From Branchiostoma lanceolatum (Eukaryota; Chordata; Leptocardii; Amphioxiformes; Branchiostomatidae), in NCBI RefSeq assembly GCF_035083965.1, contig NC_089724.1, positions 15,108,910 through 15,172,909 on the forward strand: a stretch of 64,000 nt of DNA. The letters are read 5' to 3'. The translations under genes were made by a program, and so were the position numbers. Positions 1 to 12,569 of the stretch are shown piece by piece; position 1 is the first letter of the stretch; every line of letters starts with the position of its first letter. Below the pieces are notes generated by a model. It saw nothing but the letters and a program-made list of their open reading frames with translations, was not told the DNA's origin and did not search any database.

Positions 1-900
1 ATATTATGTATTGATAGGTATTTATTGAAAATTTATGGGTTATTATTTATTTATTTATAGTACTGGAGTGTCTTGTTGAAAGTAAATATTGATGTGTACT
101 TATGATAATTTATTTATTCATTTGTTTATTTATTGATACAGTAGTACATTGTATCCACTGATTGTTGCTAACTTCCAGAAGAAGTATGGTGGTCCTTTGA
201 GATGGAAAATAAAAATCTAAAATGTGGAAAACGAATTTGCATCACGTATGTTCTTCCTAGTATATTCCTAACAATCAACTTTTAGATCAATACACACATG
301 ACTATCTTGTTTAAACAATGCTGAAGACACAGCACTTGGCCATGGTGCCTTTTCGTTACGTGATATGGCCATGGGGTGCGTATTTCATGTAAATAATTGT
401 ATGAAGACACCCTATTTTGAATATGACCTTAATACAGATAGTGTGCTAAGAATATTTAGTACTCTTTTAGTCACATACTGCCGCCCACATATCCGTTTCC
501 CCTCCAACGATTCCACGGCGTCTCCGCCACGTAAGCTATGCTTTTATAGTTTTTTTAAGTTATTGCAAACTACTCTTTTCCACATGGAATCTCTTTCCAC
601 AAATGGCCATGATAGAATTGGCAAGATCATTGCTTTGGTCGGTTTATGACATGGAATGTTGAATTCACAGTCGACTGTTTTTGAAACACGCCAGGCCTAG
701 GAAAAACAATGTTGTCTTTCCTGTTACCACGGGCTTTAGGCTACGGTATTTATGTTGGGTAACCGCCGCGGTACATGTTTTCGCTCAAATGCTCCCGAAG
801 ACAATTTCTCCCGTCGCTCACTCCGGAAATGCCACCCCCCTCATTAGCGGGGATGGTTTCTCCCGTCGTCCTTTGCTAATTACCTCTTACTTTCAAAGAA
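1..900. other. Non-genic stretch, AT-rich
   Basis: The first 130 bases carry degenerate TTTA/TTAT short repeats. I see no frame with splice sites or domain-like composition. The small open frames here have skewed, unconvincing composition. Nothing is assignable. Confidence 0.5.
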
Positions 901-925
901 ACCCTACGGGGCTCGCCCAGACAGA

Positions 926-1008
926 GTTCGGCTTCGCCGAACATTGCCGAAAACAGCCGAACACTGTTCGGCTCCGCCGAACACCGAACCCTGTTCGGCT
1001 CTCCGAAC
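926..1008. repeat. Cluster of three GTTCGGC/GCCGAAC hairpins
   Basis: Three short palindromes lie in tandem at 926-942, 966-982 and 993-1008. Each is GTTCGGC (or a near copy) facing GCCGAAC across 2-3 bases. The surrounding 820-1090 is clearly more GC-rich than its neighbourhood. A 174-codon frame at 681-1205 runs through it, but its residues simply reflect the repeats, so I do not call it a gene. Confidence 0.6.
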
Positions 1009-1209
1009 CCCCCGCTCGTGCCTTCGGCACCGCTTCGGGTTTTGCTCGGAAGCTTGGCACGGGTGATCCCCGCGCCGAGTACTTCGTCACGATCGGAACT
1101 TCAGCAGCTATTCAACGACAATACCTTTGCCTACCGCCTGTGCTGTTACTGGCCGACTTTAGCAAAAACCTGCCGACCCTAGCCCTTTTTGGGTCAACCG
1201 TATAAAATG

Positions 1210-2500
1210 TTCGATCTGACGCCTGAGTGATAAAACTCTAAACAGACTTCCTGCATTTCACACTCTGTTAACAGCTTAAAACTGTCAATAGCTGATGTAT
1301 AAGAAAAAAGAAACTGAATATTCTACTTCTTTGTTCAGTTTATTAGTATAATTGTCCTTGTACAATCCGTATCTGTATAATCATAATATAATGTTGAAAA
1401 CATCAGTGTCCTGGTACTTTTAGTTTTACATTGTTCAACTGAATTTCAGCACTTCTGTCGAAATCTATTAAACAGAAGAATCCCTACCTATACCTAGCCT
1501 ATTTTCCTCACGGCCGTAAGCGAAAAAAACAACATGTTTTTCCTCGGCCTTACTACAATTGAATTTGACAGTTTCTATGGACTGATTTAATGAAACAGAC
1601 CTGCATAACCCAACGGGCGCTCTACTCTTCGCGCTAATGGAATAAAGGGTGCCTGGTAAATACCATTTCTTTCAAAAGCCTTCCTGTTATACTATGAAGT
1701 AAAATAGTCTATTGCATGCAGTACGATCTGTTAGATAGAAAATAGGAAAATATCTTTATGCACAAAAACACACAGTTTCAGGTACTGTTAAGTAATATTT
1801 TGTTATGAGTGGTTTTCTCCACCCCCCCCACCCCCCCAAGGGGGCATGACATTTGAACTAGAGCCACCTCCAACCTTTGCAATACATGTTGATACAGTAA
1901 TATTCCGACTGGTATGTTACATTGGGTCTATTGTCGGCTCCACTACCATTAATCGTCAGATGAGTCAGATGACACTAATGAAAATAATCAATTATGTGTA
2001 AGGTCTGAGAAAGTTAATTTTGTGTTTTCGTATACGGTCCTGAAAGAGCAGGATCGGTAGGTAGGGAATATCTTCTTCTGTTTTTCCTTGGAGGGGGGGG
2101 GGGGTGTCAGCAGTTAACATAACAGGGGCCAACATAAACGGGGTCCTAAATTGGTGGGTCTGTTTATATCACATTTTCTATTGAAATTGAAATGAGAACA
2201 TTTTGAAAAATGACTCACTATATTTTTCCCTGGGCCCAACAGAAAGACTTATAAGTTATATCTGGTACTACTCAATGACGGTCCTTGTTGCATATCACCA
2301 GACCTTAATAAAAACTGGACACTGAAGGTGTTCTTGTCCATATTTGAACACTCCTCTACAGCTAAGAAATGCTTCCCCACAAGGCTTAAAGCTAACGCAT
2401 TTCACTTTTCAACTGACGTACAGAATGTTTGAGGTAAAACGGTAATCAGACGAAGTATGACACTTTTCGTTAGCTAGTAGTGTAATGTCGCTTTGCTATG
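1210..2500. other. Non-genic stretch with C and G homopolymer tracts
   Basis: It holds a C-rich tract near 1819-1840 and a G tract near 2092-2105. I see no coding exon and no recognisable element. Confidence 0.4.
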
Positions 2501-2650
2501 GCTCGCGGATTTCGCCAAGCACACAGGGTCACCAATGCTCTTCTCGATAAGTGTGTTGGGTTCTTTTACGTGTAGAGGTTTGACGCAATGAGCATCCCCC
2601 CACCCCAGACACGAGATCGCCGGCTTTACGTCCCCATCCGAAAAGACGGT
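2500..2650. repeat. Probable degenerate interspersed repeat
   Basis: The phrase around 2550-2640 (GTGTTGGGTTCTTTTACGTG, then TTTACGTCCCCATCCGAAAAG) resembles a dispersed non-coding repeat common in marine invertebrate and cephalochordate genomes. This is recognition by eye; a repeat-library search would settle it. Confidence 0.35.
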
Positions 2651-3171
2651 GCGACTCTTTTCCGGTGTTGTCCCGGCCGCTGGCTCTACGGAATTTGATA
2701 AGCAAAGTGCGCAGACCCCTACATCACGCGGACCAACCGCCGTCAGTCTAGATAGTACTCGACAGGGTCACTTGCCTTGTAGTTACAATAATGGATATCT
2801 GGAAAGGAGTCTTTGCTCCTGCACCAATTGAATGATAATGGCCCTTCTGTCTCCTTCGTCGACGTAGATACTCGACTTAGATGATGTTGAGGTATCTTAG
2901 CAGAGTCAGGAAGCTCAGGATGAGCAGGAAGAATAGGGTGATGAGGACCCTGGAAGACAAAGAATACAACGAGGTAGACAGTTAGAGCCCTACGAAGACG
3001 CACAAGTAATTTATCAGGGTAAAGATGGCTATCAGTCAGAATCGGCTTTCCTGTGGGTAGAGATCCTGATCGGACATGTCTACTTTGAAAACTGGTTAGC
3101 ATCAATGGCATTTTTTGGAACATATCAATTTGAAAGCAATTACTATCATATGCATGCATTTAGTAAAGATC

Positions 3172-3839
3172 TTAAAGCTGCACTATGTAAGATTTGGTCA
3201 ATACAGAAAGTCAATTTTTCTACCATTTCTTTACATAGTATGTTGAATAAACATTGTAGAATGACATACCAGTATTCAGGAAGGAATGTTTCAACATCAT
3301 TGCACCATATAAACCAGTTTAAAAACTGAACTTTCAAAGCCAGTTGGCAGTTGGGGCAGTGTGGCCACACAGGCTTATCACCCCAGCTGCCCAGTGGGGT
3401 GCCTGATTACAGTTAACCACAGTGTCTGCCAAACGTCCTTATCAGAGTTCTAGCAGTTTTGAAAGGGAGGGAAATCCACAGTTCCCTACAAACTTGGCTA
3501 ACATATTTCATCCTCATTCAAAAAGATATGAGTGTTTTTGAAGAAGATGATCTTCATAACATCAGCTGTTATCTAGATACACTGAAGTGTCGCTAAGTAA
3601 TTAGCCTACCCAGGGGTCCTGCCAGTGTGCAGGATGTTGTTGTTTACACCAGGTTGAGGTGGCGTCACAGACTTTTGCAGCTTGTTTTCGTACAGTTAAA
3701 AAACACCGTACATGCCAGAAATAGACGAATTAATGATGGAAACATGCTGAAAAGTGGTTGTCCATGTCATTTATATTAGGATTTGTTCACAAGAATATTT
3801 TCAATTTTTGCGCCAAAATGTTACATAGTGCAGCTTTAA
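3172..3839. mobile_element. TTAA-flanked non-autonomous (piggyBac-like) DNA element
   Basis: Two 15-base terminal inverted repeats, AGCTGCACTATGTAA at 3176-3190 and TTACATAGTGCAGCT at 3821-3835, are perfect complements. Both are immediately flanked by TTAA (3172-3175 and 3836-3839), the target-site duplication typical of piggyBac superfamily insertions. The 660-bp interior has no credible transposase frame, so it would be a non-autonomous, MITE-like copy. Chance occurrence of 15-base perfect arms with matched TTAA flanks is very unlikely, but the superfamily assignment rests only on the TTAA. Confidence 0.7.
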
Positions 3840-5560
3840 CGTAATTGTGTTACCTAAAAGATAGTTTCAGATCAAACGTAAATGCACGTAAGTAGTGCTT
3901 GCGTTTGCAAAACATACAAAAATTGATCAGCATGCGATTGACATCGCAAGGAAAATATACTTCATATAAAGCAAGCCTCGTCTTTGTACATCTGCGTGCT
4001 AAATGATAAACTATAGTGACAAAATGCTTTGATAGCACATTTGGCATACTTTCAACGTGGAGTCATTTTTATCTTTGTTAGGTTGATGAATGATGTCCAC
4101 TCATAGTTGATACCAATGTTTGACCATATTTGCGAATGTGAAGCTCACATCTGGGCCAAACGGCTTCATATGACGTCACACATTGACCAATGACAAGGTC
4201 GTGACCTCCGAGCCCAAGGTCACTTCGGCCATCTGAGAAGCTGCAGTACAACGTTTTGTGCCCTCGAGGTCTCACAAAATCTGACCTTAGATAAGATTTT
4301 ATCAGCTTCGCGATATGTGGAAGCCTGTCAACAGATGAATCGGTATTCCTACGAGCATCAGACTGACCTGTTTCAATAGCTATTTAATGCTAACATTTCA
4401 TTAACCGATGAAAGTTTCTGAATAAAGAATGAAAACCGTTTTTGAGATCAAAAGTCAACCCTCATGATTTCCACGAGTGCTCTCAGACCGCCATGCACGT
4501 CAAATGCCAACGGTGAATTTACAAATGGTCTTCTATTGCAGCATCAATAATCCCAAAGGTTTGCACATCTCAGATATCCAGGTATTCAAGATATTCTTTA
4601 GCCTAGATGCCATACTGTTTCCAGGGACTACACAGGCCAGACCCTCGGCTCTAAGGCCAACATGGCCTCAAGGAAATTGTAAAATAGCACCGAAGACTTC
4701 GATAACACAGTTACAAACATGTGGCGATGTTAGGAAACCCAGCGGAATTATGAGAATATATCACTGTTTGCAAGGTAACTTTGTACCGTATGCAGGTGGT
4801 CAATACATTCATGAGATGGCCTTGACAACACTGGTTTATCAATATGGCGGTGTGACGAGAGTTCACGTAAGATATATCGCTGTTGGCAAGCAAACTCTGT
4901 ACCGTATAAGTACAATATCATTCAAACTGGACAGAGTTATTTCGTTGCTATTAATCTATACTGCAGCTAGAAAAGTAAAATGAACTAACATCCTTGAACA
5001 AGTCGTTAATGGTTACAAATGAAGATGTCCTTGCGTAAGTGTCAAATACCTCGTCTAAAAAGCTAAAGGGCCGTCAAGAGATTTATGGTTTAATTTTACG
5101 CCAGGTGCCCTGCTTTTTGCTTATTGTAAGTATTCTTCTCCGAGCTGCCAGCCGTGACGGCGTTTGACCGACATAGAACTGACGTATTCAGTTTTAGTAG
5201 ACGATGGGATCTAATGACAGTCATCATAACATCAGAGGAATCCACGTTTCTAATTACTCAATTCATCAAGTCTTCCTATTCAGACATTAGCTTAAGTACA
5301 GGAGACAACGGTAAATGCTTATCATCATGTTGATATGAGGAGCACGCGTGTGATATATATGGCATGGCCACACACACTCATCAGGAAAACAATACGGCGT
5401 ACACAAAAGGCAATTCGCTTTGCTATGATAGAATACAACTGAACATAGAATTCGCAGAAAGCATATATTGTAAAAATTTTACAAACCCTGATGTAGCGAA
5501 TTAAGTTGACAAATTGCACTTTCGAACTAAAGTAATCCGTTAATCTTTACATTTACGCGA
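3840..5560. other. Non-genic stretch with a small internal duplication
   Basis: No gene is supportable. A phrase of about 45 bases at 4753-4797 recurs in diverged form at 4867-4912 (both contain TATATC, then TGTACCGTAT), suggesting an old local duplication. The 168-codon frame at 4477-4983 spans both copies and has no recognisable domain or splice context, so I leave it uncalled. Confidence 0.4.
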
Positions 5561-5599
5561 TGGTTTTATTTTGGGGGTTTTCGAATATGCATTTTTGTT

Positions 5600-5662
5600 G
5601 TACGTATGTATATATATATATACATATCCGATCGTCCGTGAGGATGAAATAGGCAAAGGAGG

Positions 5663-5713
<51 letters not shown>

Positions 5714-5775
5714 TATCCAGTTTTGTTTCAACCGCGTACCTAATAACTCCGTTCCCCCTCTCTCTCTCTCTCTAA
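5600..5775. repeat. (TA)n and (TC)n microsatellites
   Basis: There are short TA runs near 5610-5622, a long (TA)n run at about 5661-5709, and a CT run at about 5757-5773. They are simple sequence with no coding content. Confidence 0.9.
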
Positions 5776-5849
5776 ATATCGTGAAATTAAATCGCCACGA
5801 AAAGATATCATTGTACAGTATGTCATGCATTTTATCCGTTCATTAAGCA

Positions 5850-7180
5850 TCTTATGGTACTAGTCCACCCATAAAGAATCAAGCGACAACCCTTTAGATG
5901 TACAATTATTCAGAATGATACTTACCATATCCAGGTATCTGCTTCTTCATTCATCTTGACGTTTGCTGAAAACCTTCAGCGCCTTGTTGACATCGCCGTC
6001 TTTACGCTAAGAGAACGGTGGTTAGATTTGGTTTCAAGTGACCTCATTCAGAATTCGAAACGTCGTATGGTCCCTCATCTAGCAGAAATGGGGAAAGGAG
6101 ATAGCTATTTCCGACTCTGTTCCAACGCCTGGTACTTTGCAAGAGGGAAAGCCTAAACTGTTGCGGCTGGTGCTGTCTTAATGTAGAATTAGATTAGAAA
6201 TCCTTTACACGAAAGCAGCGAAAATCGGCGCTGTGTTCTATAACATAAGACTGTATATGGCGTAAAATGTCTGACACATTTCTGCACACGATTCCCTAGG
6301 CCTAGGCCTGAACAGAATCAGGTATCTTTTATTCGGTTGCAGCGCTAGAGAGAAATGTTATTAGGTCCATTTGCAATTGCTTCTTCACTACTAATTCAGA
6401 TTAATCAACTAATTCAGGATCAATTCTTTGGAAGTAAATGGGCAGAGTACCCAGAGTGCTAGATGGATATGTGAAACGCTATGGTTGGACATTTTCCTGA
6501 AACTTCGAAGTCTTGCTGGTGCCATATTCTAGATTTCTAATCACCAGAAAGGGACGCCTAAATCCGGTGATAGCTATAATAACACCTGCACAACACACGT
6601 TAGATACTATAGACAACCTTTTACCTGCGTAGTCGTCCACCGCAGAAGACAGTCAGATTCAATTTGACATCCTCCGAAGACGCATAAGTGTACGTACGGG
6701 CCATACATCGGCGAAAAGCACTGGGTAATTAGGCCATGTCAACTGCCTGGTGATAATTGGTACCGCCTTCAGTTGCCACTTTGGACTTGGACCCTTAAAT
6801 CGGAAGACAGCAACCTATGTCAGTTCTCTTTGATATCACCAAGACGCGTACAGCATTTTCGCCTACTTCTAAATGTCACCATCAAGGGACGACTAAACGA
6901 TGTTCACGAGCGCGCGTCGTTGTAGGTCGCGTAGCCAATCGGATCCTTTCGCATTGTTTTATATCTGCTTGAGCATGTTATCTACGGTATCCGTGCATTA
7001 TACCCGATTTCCTACCCGAAGTAGGAAAAGGGCACACGGGTGAATAGGAAGTCTGAAATATTTCACATTGTAACACCGGCGTTCTCCGTAGGAATTTGTG
7101 TTCCAAAACAGCTTATGAACGACAAATGATTTGGTTATTAAAGATATACACTGCTGGCCGTCAAATGAGTTGTTGGTTTC
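5850..7180. other. Non-genic stretch
   Basis: I see no exon, RNA gene or repeat structure that can be supported here. Confidence 0.4.
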
Positions 7181-7184
7181 TAGT

Positions 7185-7412
7185 CATACAATACAATACA
7201 ATACAATACAATACAATACAATACAATACAATACAATACAATACAATACAATACAATACAATACAATACAATACAATACAATACAATACCGTACTTTACA
7301 TTACAATACAATACATTACAATACAATACAATATCATACAATACGATACTATACAATAGAATACAATGCATTATCATACAATACGATACCATACAATACG
7401 ATACAATACAAT
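7185..7412. repeat. (ATACA)n pentanucleotide microsatellite
   Basis: About 100 bases of uninterrupted ATACA units (7186-7288) are followed by about 125 bases of increasingly mutated units, such as TACGATAC and CATTAC. Long open frames on both strands are pure artefacts of the 5-base period. Confidence 0.95.
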
Positions 7413-7855
7413 ACAGTGGTTAGATGCAAAAAAAATACATTTTCACAAGATTTCTATTGTAGTGCCACTTTACAATGATCTCGATTAAAAGATATACCGA
7501 AATTCCCCTTTTCTTTAGTACCCCACAAGCAAACTACACCTTTTTTGGTCTATCCCTGTAGTCAGAGCTTTGTGTCAAGTTGTAAAGACGATCACTTAGT
7601 GTGACATTTAGGTCCTATGATTTACTGAGTCGTGGTTCCTGCTATGCCTGCATACCGCAAGATAAAACCAAGACTGATTGGAATTACCTTTATCAGAAGA
7701 CGTAAGAGTACCCGTGATCAAATCTAAATCGGTTTTTTGCTGAGGTTGCTGACATGTAATTGTACGATTTAAACTGTAATAATCGCTAAGAGGGCGAAGG
7801 GCAATACACTTGTTCCTAATTACCTTCGAAAAAAGGGTTATTTTTGGTGCCGTTT

Positions 7856-7872
7856 GTGTTTGTGTGTGTGTT

Positions 7873-7910
<38 letters not shown>

Positions 7911-7965
7911 TGTGTATGTGTTTGTGTGTATGTGTGTGAGTGTGTGTGAGTGTGTGTGTGTGTGT

Positions 7966-8022
<57 letters not shown>

Positions 8023-8039
8023 TGTGTCTGTGTCTGTGT
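7856..8039. repeat. (GT)n microsatellite
   Basis: About 180 bases of GT/TGTG repeats carry scattered TGTA, GAGT and TCTG interruptions. Confidence 0.95.
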
Positions 8040-8074
8040 TAATCGCATTCGCATAACTCGAAAAGCTGTGAATA

Positions 8075-9000
8075 GAATCTTCTGAGTTTTGGTAGCTGGG
8101 TAGGGTAAGGGAAAATTAAGTTTGATAATGAGCATCCTAGCGGCTTTCTATGATACTGCAGTGGAACTTCCGGTTTCGATATCTCTCTTATTGTATTTGC
8201 ATATATTTTTTGGGTGCATTTGTCAAGCGATAGACATTCACGTATATCTAGAACGTTTCTATCATAAAACAAAACTTAGTGCGTCTTATAGCAAGTGATG
8301 TATGCACACGGTCTTCATCGGAACGAATTTCACACATCATGCTGTTCAATTATTTTGTTCACATATCTTTCATACTTGATGGTTATCAAAGAAAATAATG
8401 CTTTTCATAAACATCTGCGCACATAAACCATGTTGTTCCTGTGTTTAAGGAGCTTTTATCAGCTGTTATTTGATAATAGTATACTTAAACGCCAGCCAGT
8501 TTGCATATAAATGGTATTTATATTGCACACAATAAATGGGCTGAATACCTAGTTTTCATCAGGTGTAAAATTGAATCATCAAGTTGCTATGAAAACGAAA
8601 CCGTAAAGTGAATGCCTGGAAAGATCGCTCGGCTAGCCATGCATCCTTCCACTGGTTTTGAATCTTGCCGTGTACGCATCATTAGCCAATGAGGGCAGCC
8701 TTCTCTTGTGTGTTAGGTTTTCTATGCAACAATCTAATTGCTTTCCGTGAATGGCGCAACAAATATCAAACATAATAGCACATAGCTGCAGTGATGTGTA
8801 TGATCCATCATGGGAGCTCGAGGGGGGCTAGTTAGCTCCGTAAATGAAGTTCACCTCCTAAGGGGGTATTGTATTTGTGTTGGTTTGTGTGTCATGGTTT
8901 ATTTGGATGAATTTTTGCATGTCGGTAGTGATTGAGATACCGATAGCGGCGTTTAATCGTACTGCAGCGGAACTTCCAGTTTTTTATTTATTTCGTGTTT
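8075..9000. repeat. Fragments of the intronic repeat family seen at 33.8-35.8 kb
   Basis: Phrases at 8084-8165 (GGTAGCTGGGTAGGG, then CATCCTAGCGGC, then ACTGCAGTGGAACTTCC) and at 8930-8980 (TACTGCAGCGGAACTTCC) match the internal sub-repeat of the large element in the SIL1 intron (for example 34266-34320). These look like two decayed fragments of the same family. No gene is present between 8040 and 9300. Confidence 0.45.
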
Positions 9001-9403
9001 TTAAAATGCTGTAGTTATGATTTTTATTGGTAGATGTATCCTGTTGTATTAGTGCTTAAACCCAGCGAGAGTAAGGGCACGCTTGAACAACAGTCGGTGT
9101 ACGTGGGTACGTATACATTGTGAGAACTAGTGCTGTATAAAATCTGTATGCCCAACATGACTCTAGTAATGACAACGGATTATGTGCTGTTTATGTAATA
9201 ACTTCATTGCTCAACAACTGTATACTATACAACGTGCATGTGTGGAAACGTAAAGAGAAATTTTAGGAAACTAAATAGATCTACTCCAAAAAGTATATCT
9301 TTATTTGCTCGTTTCACAGTACCAACATCTTATCATGCATGCGGCGTCAGCGTTTATAGTGCAGTACTTCGCTAGTACGGTAGGGTGCGTTGTGAAGCGG
9401 GTA

Positions 9404-9725
9404 GCCTCCGTTGCAGTCCATCCCACTAGCGATTTTTTAGCGATTTTTTTTTGGGGGGGGGGTGCATCTGCTTGAGGCCCCATATCTGCTTGGGATTCTG
9501 TTACCGCTGTGATCCTGTGTCAGCGGACACAGGATCACAGCGGTAACAGAATCCGAAGCAGATATGCCTCACCCCGTCTGTGCGATACCCCTACTAGGGG
9601 ATTTACAGACTATGAAATAGAAATAGAAATAGATACGGGGCCTCAAGCAGATAGCCCCCCCCCCCCAAATAAAATTGAAAAAATAAATCGTTTAAAATCG
9701 CTAGAGCGAAGGACTGCAACGGAGG
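9404..9725. mobile_element. Foldback / long inverted-repeat element
   Basis: The core is a near-perfect hairpin. Arms at 9481-9521 and 9526-9566 are 41 bases each with one mismatch (9492/9555) around a 4-base loop. A second, outer complementarity pairs 9404-9418 with 9711-9725 and the G/C-tract regions at 9455-9478 with 9638-9668. The right side is interrupted by about 70 extra bases (9567-9635) containing GAAATA repeats. This is the layout of a foldback DNA element or hairpin MITE with a later insertion. No coding sequence lies inside. Confidence 0.65.
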
Positions 9726-9749
9726 ATAAGTCTAGCTGCCAAGGTACGG

Positions 9750-11430
9750 GATGATCTTTACATGGTTAAGACAAAACATAAGTGACATCGTAACATTATT
9801 ACAGCTCTTTGCGAGATAATGCCAATAATCAGTTACTCAAGCAACTGCATGGATATGATGTTGGAAACGGTCAGACGTTTCAAGTAGATTCCACTACTTT
9901 TCGTCACTGACCAACTGGTACATATAAATGGATAGATCTAGAATACACTTCAAGCTTAAGCCGACCAACTGCATTAAACGTAGAAAAATGACATTAAACG
10001 TGAATCGTGCATGCCAAAATAATGTTCTAGTCATCCAAGGTAGAATACAGGCTACTGGCCAATTGATAGTGAAGGAATTGACAAATCATATCAGACTCAA
10101 TGACGAATCTTCTAATCTTATTAGATGTCAGGCTCAGTGACGAATACTTTTCTTGTGACGTCTGGCAGAATATCCTGAAAAACAGAATTGCCTTCATACG
10201 TGGGAAAACCAATGTAATTATGACAAAACGGCCAACCAGATACGTCCCTACATTTAGGACTAATTGATTGACGTACTTGAAAGACTGGGCACAGATTAAG
10301 TTTTCTGTTTTTGCGTGCCGAATAATGTTTCATCGCGAGCGGGCAATCATGGTCCATTTACAACATACCCCGCACCTTTGATCTGTAGAACCAACCCTTT
10401 CATCATTTACTGACCTTTACAACATCTGATTATCGCCTGAAAATGCCGGTATGATTTGAGTAGGTAGTTTGGTGCAATCAAATTCGAAGCGAAAAAAGGT
10501 GTACGGTATATAGAGGCATTGAACAAGGTGTAGTATGGTCACTACATATAGAGTTAAGTTTCTTCATGAAGGTCGCTTTACCACTGGCTAATATATGTGT
10601 GTGTTTCTGGTGTGTAAACGCTGCTGTTGCTTACACCATTTTAACTTAGGTAACTCGCTATACTACATGTATTTACGGGCGTCTGTTAACGTTGTTTAGG
10701 TCGGCGAATTAATTATGTCTAGATCTCTATCAATGCAGTAGTTCCCATAGAACTAGTACTCCGGTTTTAAGAGATGTATATTGTGTACGGCGCTTTAACA
10801 AAAGCTTCTAATGAAATCAAATATCGGTAACTTTTCTCATTTGTTATGACTTATATTTCCTTTCCTGTAACACGTAATTATTACTGAGCTCCCATTAACA
10901 CTAATAACAGCTGGGTTATACCTTTTTGCAAATACGAGTCAACCTATTGTTTGTCTATTAAGTCACTACTAAGTATACAGTGTCGTTATGGTTACTGATA
11001 GACTATTTCAAATTATATTTACCTCAATCTCAGAGGATTACGCTGTGTGTTGTCATTAGGAGTGGCATTCAAAATCAGTTTTGAAAAATGCACCATAAGT
11101 TTGACACCTTTCTCATATTAGTAACCTAAAACGCCTTTATTGTTAAGATCCTTAATAGATTCAACAGTGGAATATTCATATTTGGAAAGACACCGAAAAT
11201 TAGACAATGTGATCGACTTTAATTAAGTCAAACATGTCTCTTTCTATAGATTTTATGACATCAATAAGGGCACCATACTTTTGTTTAGAAAGCATGACCT
11301 TTTAAATGAGAACTTTTGACATTGTACATTTAAGAACAAATAGTTGAATTATGTGAACTGTGTCAATAAAGGTTAGACATTCATATACATAATGCAGTGA
11401 ACAACATAAAACAAACAACTGAGAAGGGTA
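9750..11430. other. Non-genic stretch
   Basis: Several short open frames occur, none with splice or domain support. I see nothing assignable. Confidence 0.4.
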
Positions 11431-11440
11431 TCTGACGAAG

Positions 11441-11537
11441 TCAGATGTTTCAGACAGGATCTGCTGTCTTTCATAATGCAGCTTTTCTTCACTCAAGTTC
11501 ACTTCAATGTCAGAGGGTGCTGTCTGAAACATCTGAC
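11441..11537. repeat. 18-base perfect inverted repeat
   Basis: GTCAGATGTTTCAGACAG at 11441-11458 is the exact reverse complement of 11520-11537, with a loop of about 61 bases. It could be the end of a small hairpin element. I see no flanking duplication I can trust. Confidence 0.55.
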
Positions 11538-11589
11538 TCTGTTTAATACGTATACACACCCACTAAACTCCGAAGGCACGGGGCCGGTG

Positions 11590-12560
11590 GTATTCTCAAC
11601 AGTGGGCGGGATTGGTACTGGTATGACACCGTGTCTTCGCGACTTTCGCGCGGTAACTTAGGAAGTAAATCGCACAAGTGGTAACGTATGGCTCGTGAGT
11701 CATGTTAGGGCCCTATCACACTTGTGCGTATATTCAAGTGCGCGTGAGTTGCGCATTGACATTTTTGGGGGTTTAAGTAAGTTTTGTTGGGGAAAAGTTG
11801 TTTTCTACTTTGACCCACCGTTGGCTGCCTAGCGATCGAACATAGGAAATCACTTCTTCGGCTGCAAACTTAATCTAAACCCAAAACATGTTAAGACGCA
11901 ACCCATGCGGACGTGTATATACGCACAGGTGTGACAGGGCTTTAGGCCCCCATTCGACTAGACAGCGCTGTCATTGCGATCTTGCTGTGACCTAAGTAGG
12001 ATTTATGTACGGTATTATCCTTTCCATATCTTTAGATTGAACAAAGCAATGAGCCATGTACGTGTGTTCAAATCGTACGGTTCTTGTTGGCAAATGTGCT
12101 AGATGCTGGCACATCGCCCACCAAATCCGTAGTGTGTTTTTGTCACACTTTTAGACAAATTAGTCGAAGGGGCTGGGTGGGCGTCACTCCACTGCCAGGA
12201 AAGGTCGTGTAAAGTGTCTTTCCCAAGGGTACAACGTCAGGGCATGGTGAGCATCGAACAGTCCGGGACCTATTGGTTCTGATCGTTGCGCCACACCGAT
12301 GTGTTCAAACATCCCAAACATTCAGACCATTATTACCTGCCTTTACTAACGTTATTAGCAGTATTGTCTGATCCGAACGTCACAGTCACTGAAAAGCCTT
12401 TTAAAATTTTTTAACCAACCATCGCCCCTAGACGCCCTCCCTACCCAACAGTTTCAGGTATACGTGCTTCTTAAGCTTTCATTTTCGTGAAATGAAAATA
12501 TCATTCTAACGTGACGTCCTGTCATTGAAGTCATGCAAAGAGGTGTTCTCAGCAGTGGGT
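11590..12560. repeat. Local duplication, copy 1
   Basis: Two blocks here recur about 3.1 kb downstream. Block one (about 11610-11705, GGTATGACACCGTGTC and following) matches about 14640-14720. Block two (about 12300-12545, containing CTAGACGCCCTCCCTACCC) matches about 15415-15655. Neither copy encodes a recognisable protein. Positions 12165-12300 also look like a degenerate SINE or LINE-tail repeat (TGTCTTTCCCAAGGGTACAA). Confidence 0.6.
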
Positions 12561-12569
12561 GGGATTAGG

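Noticed and set aside
681-1205. 174-codon open frame
   Set aside because: It runs through GC-rich hairpin repeats; composition mirrors the repeats and there are no splice sites or domain.
2743-3159. 138-codon minus-strand frame
   Set aside because: No recognisable domain, no splice support, and it ends beside a transposable element.
4477-4983. 168-codon open frame
   Set aside because: Spans an internal non-coding duplication; residues look random and no homology is recognisable.
7096-7478. Open frames of repeated five-residue units on both strands
   Set aside because: Direct translation of the ATACA microsatellite.
7810-8135. Cys/Val-rich and Thr/His-rich open frames
   Set aside because: Direct translation of the GT microsatellite.
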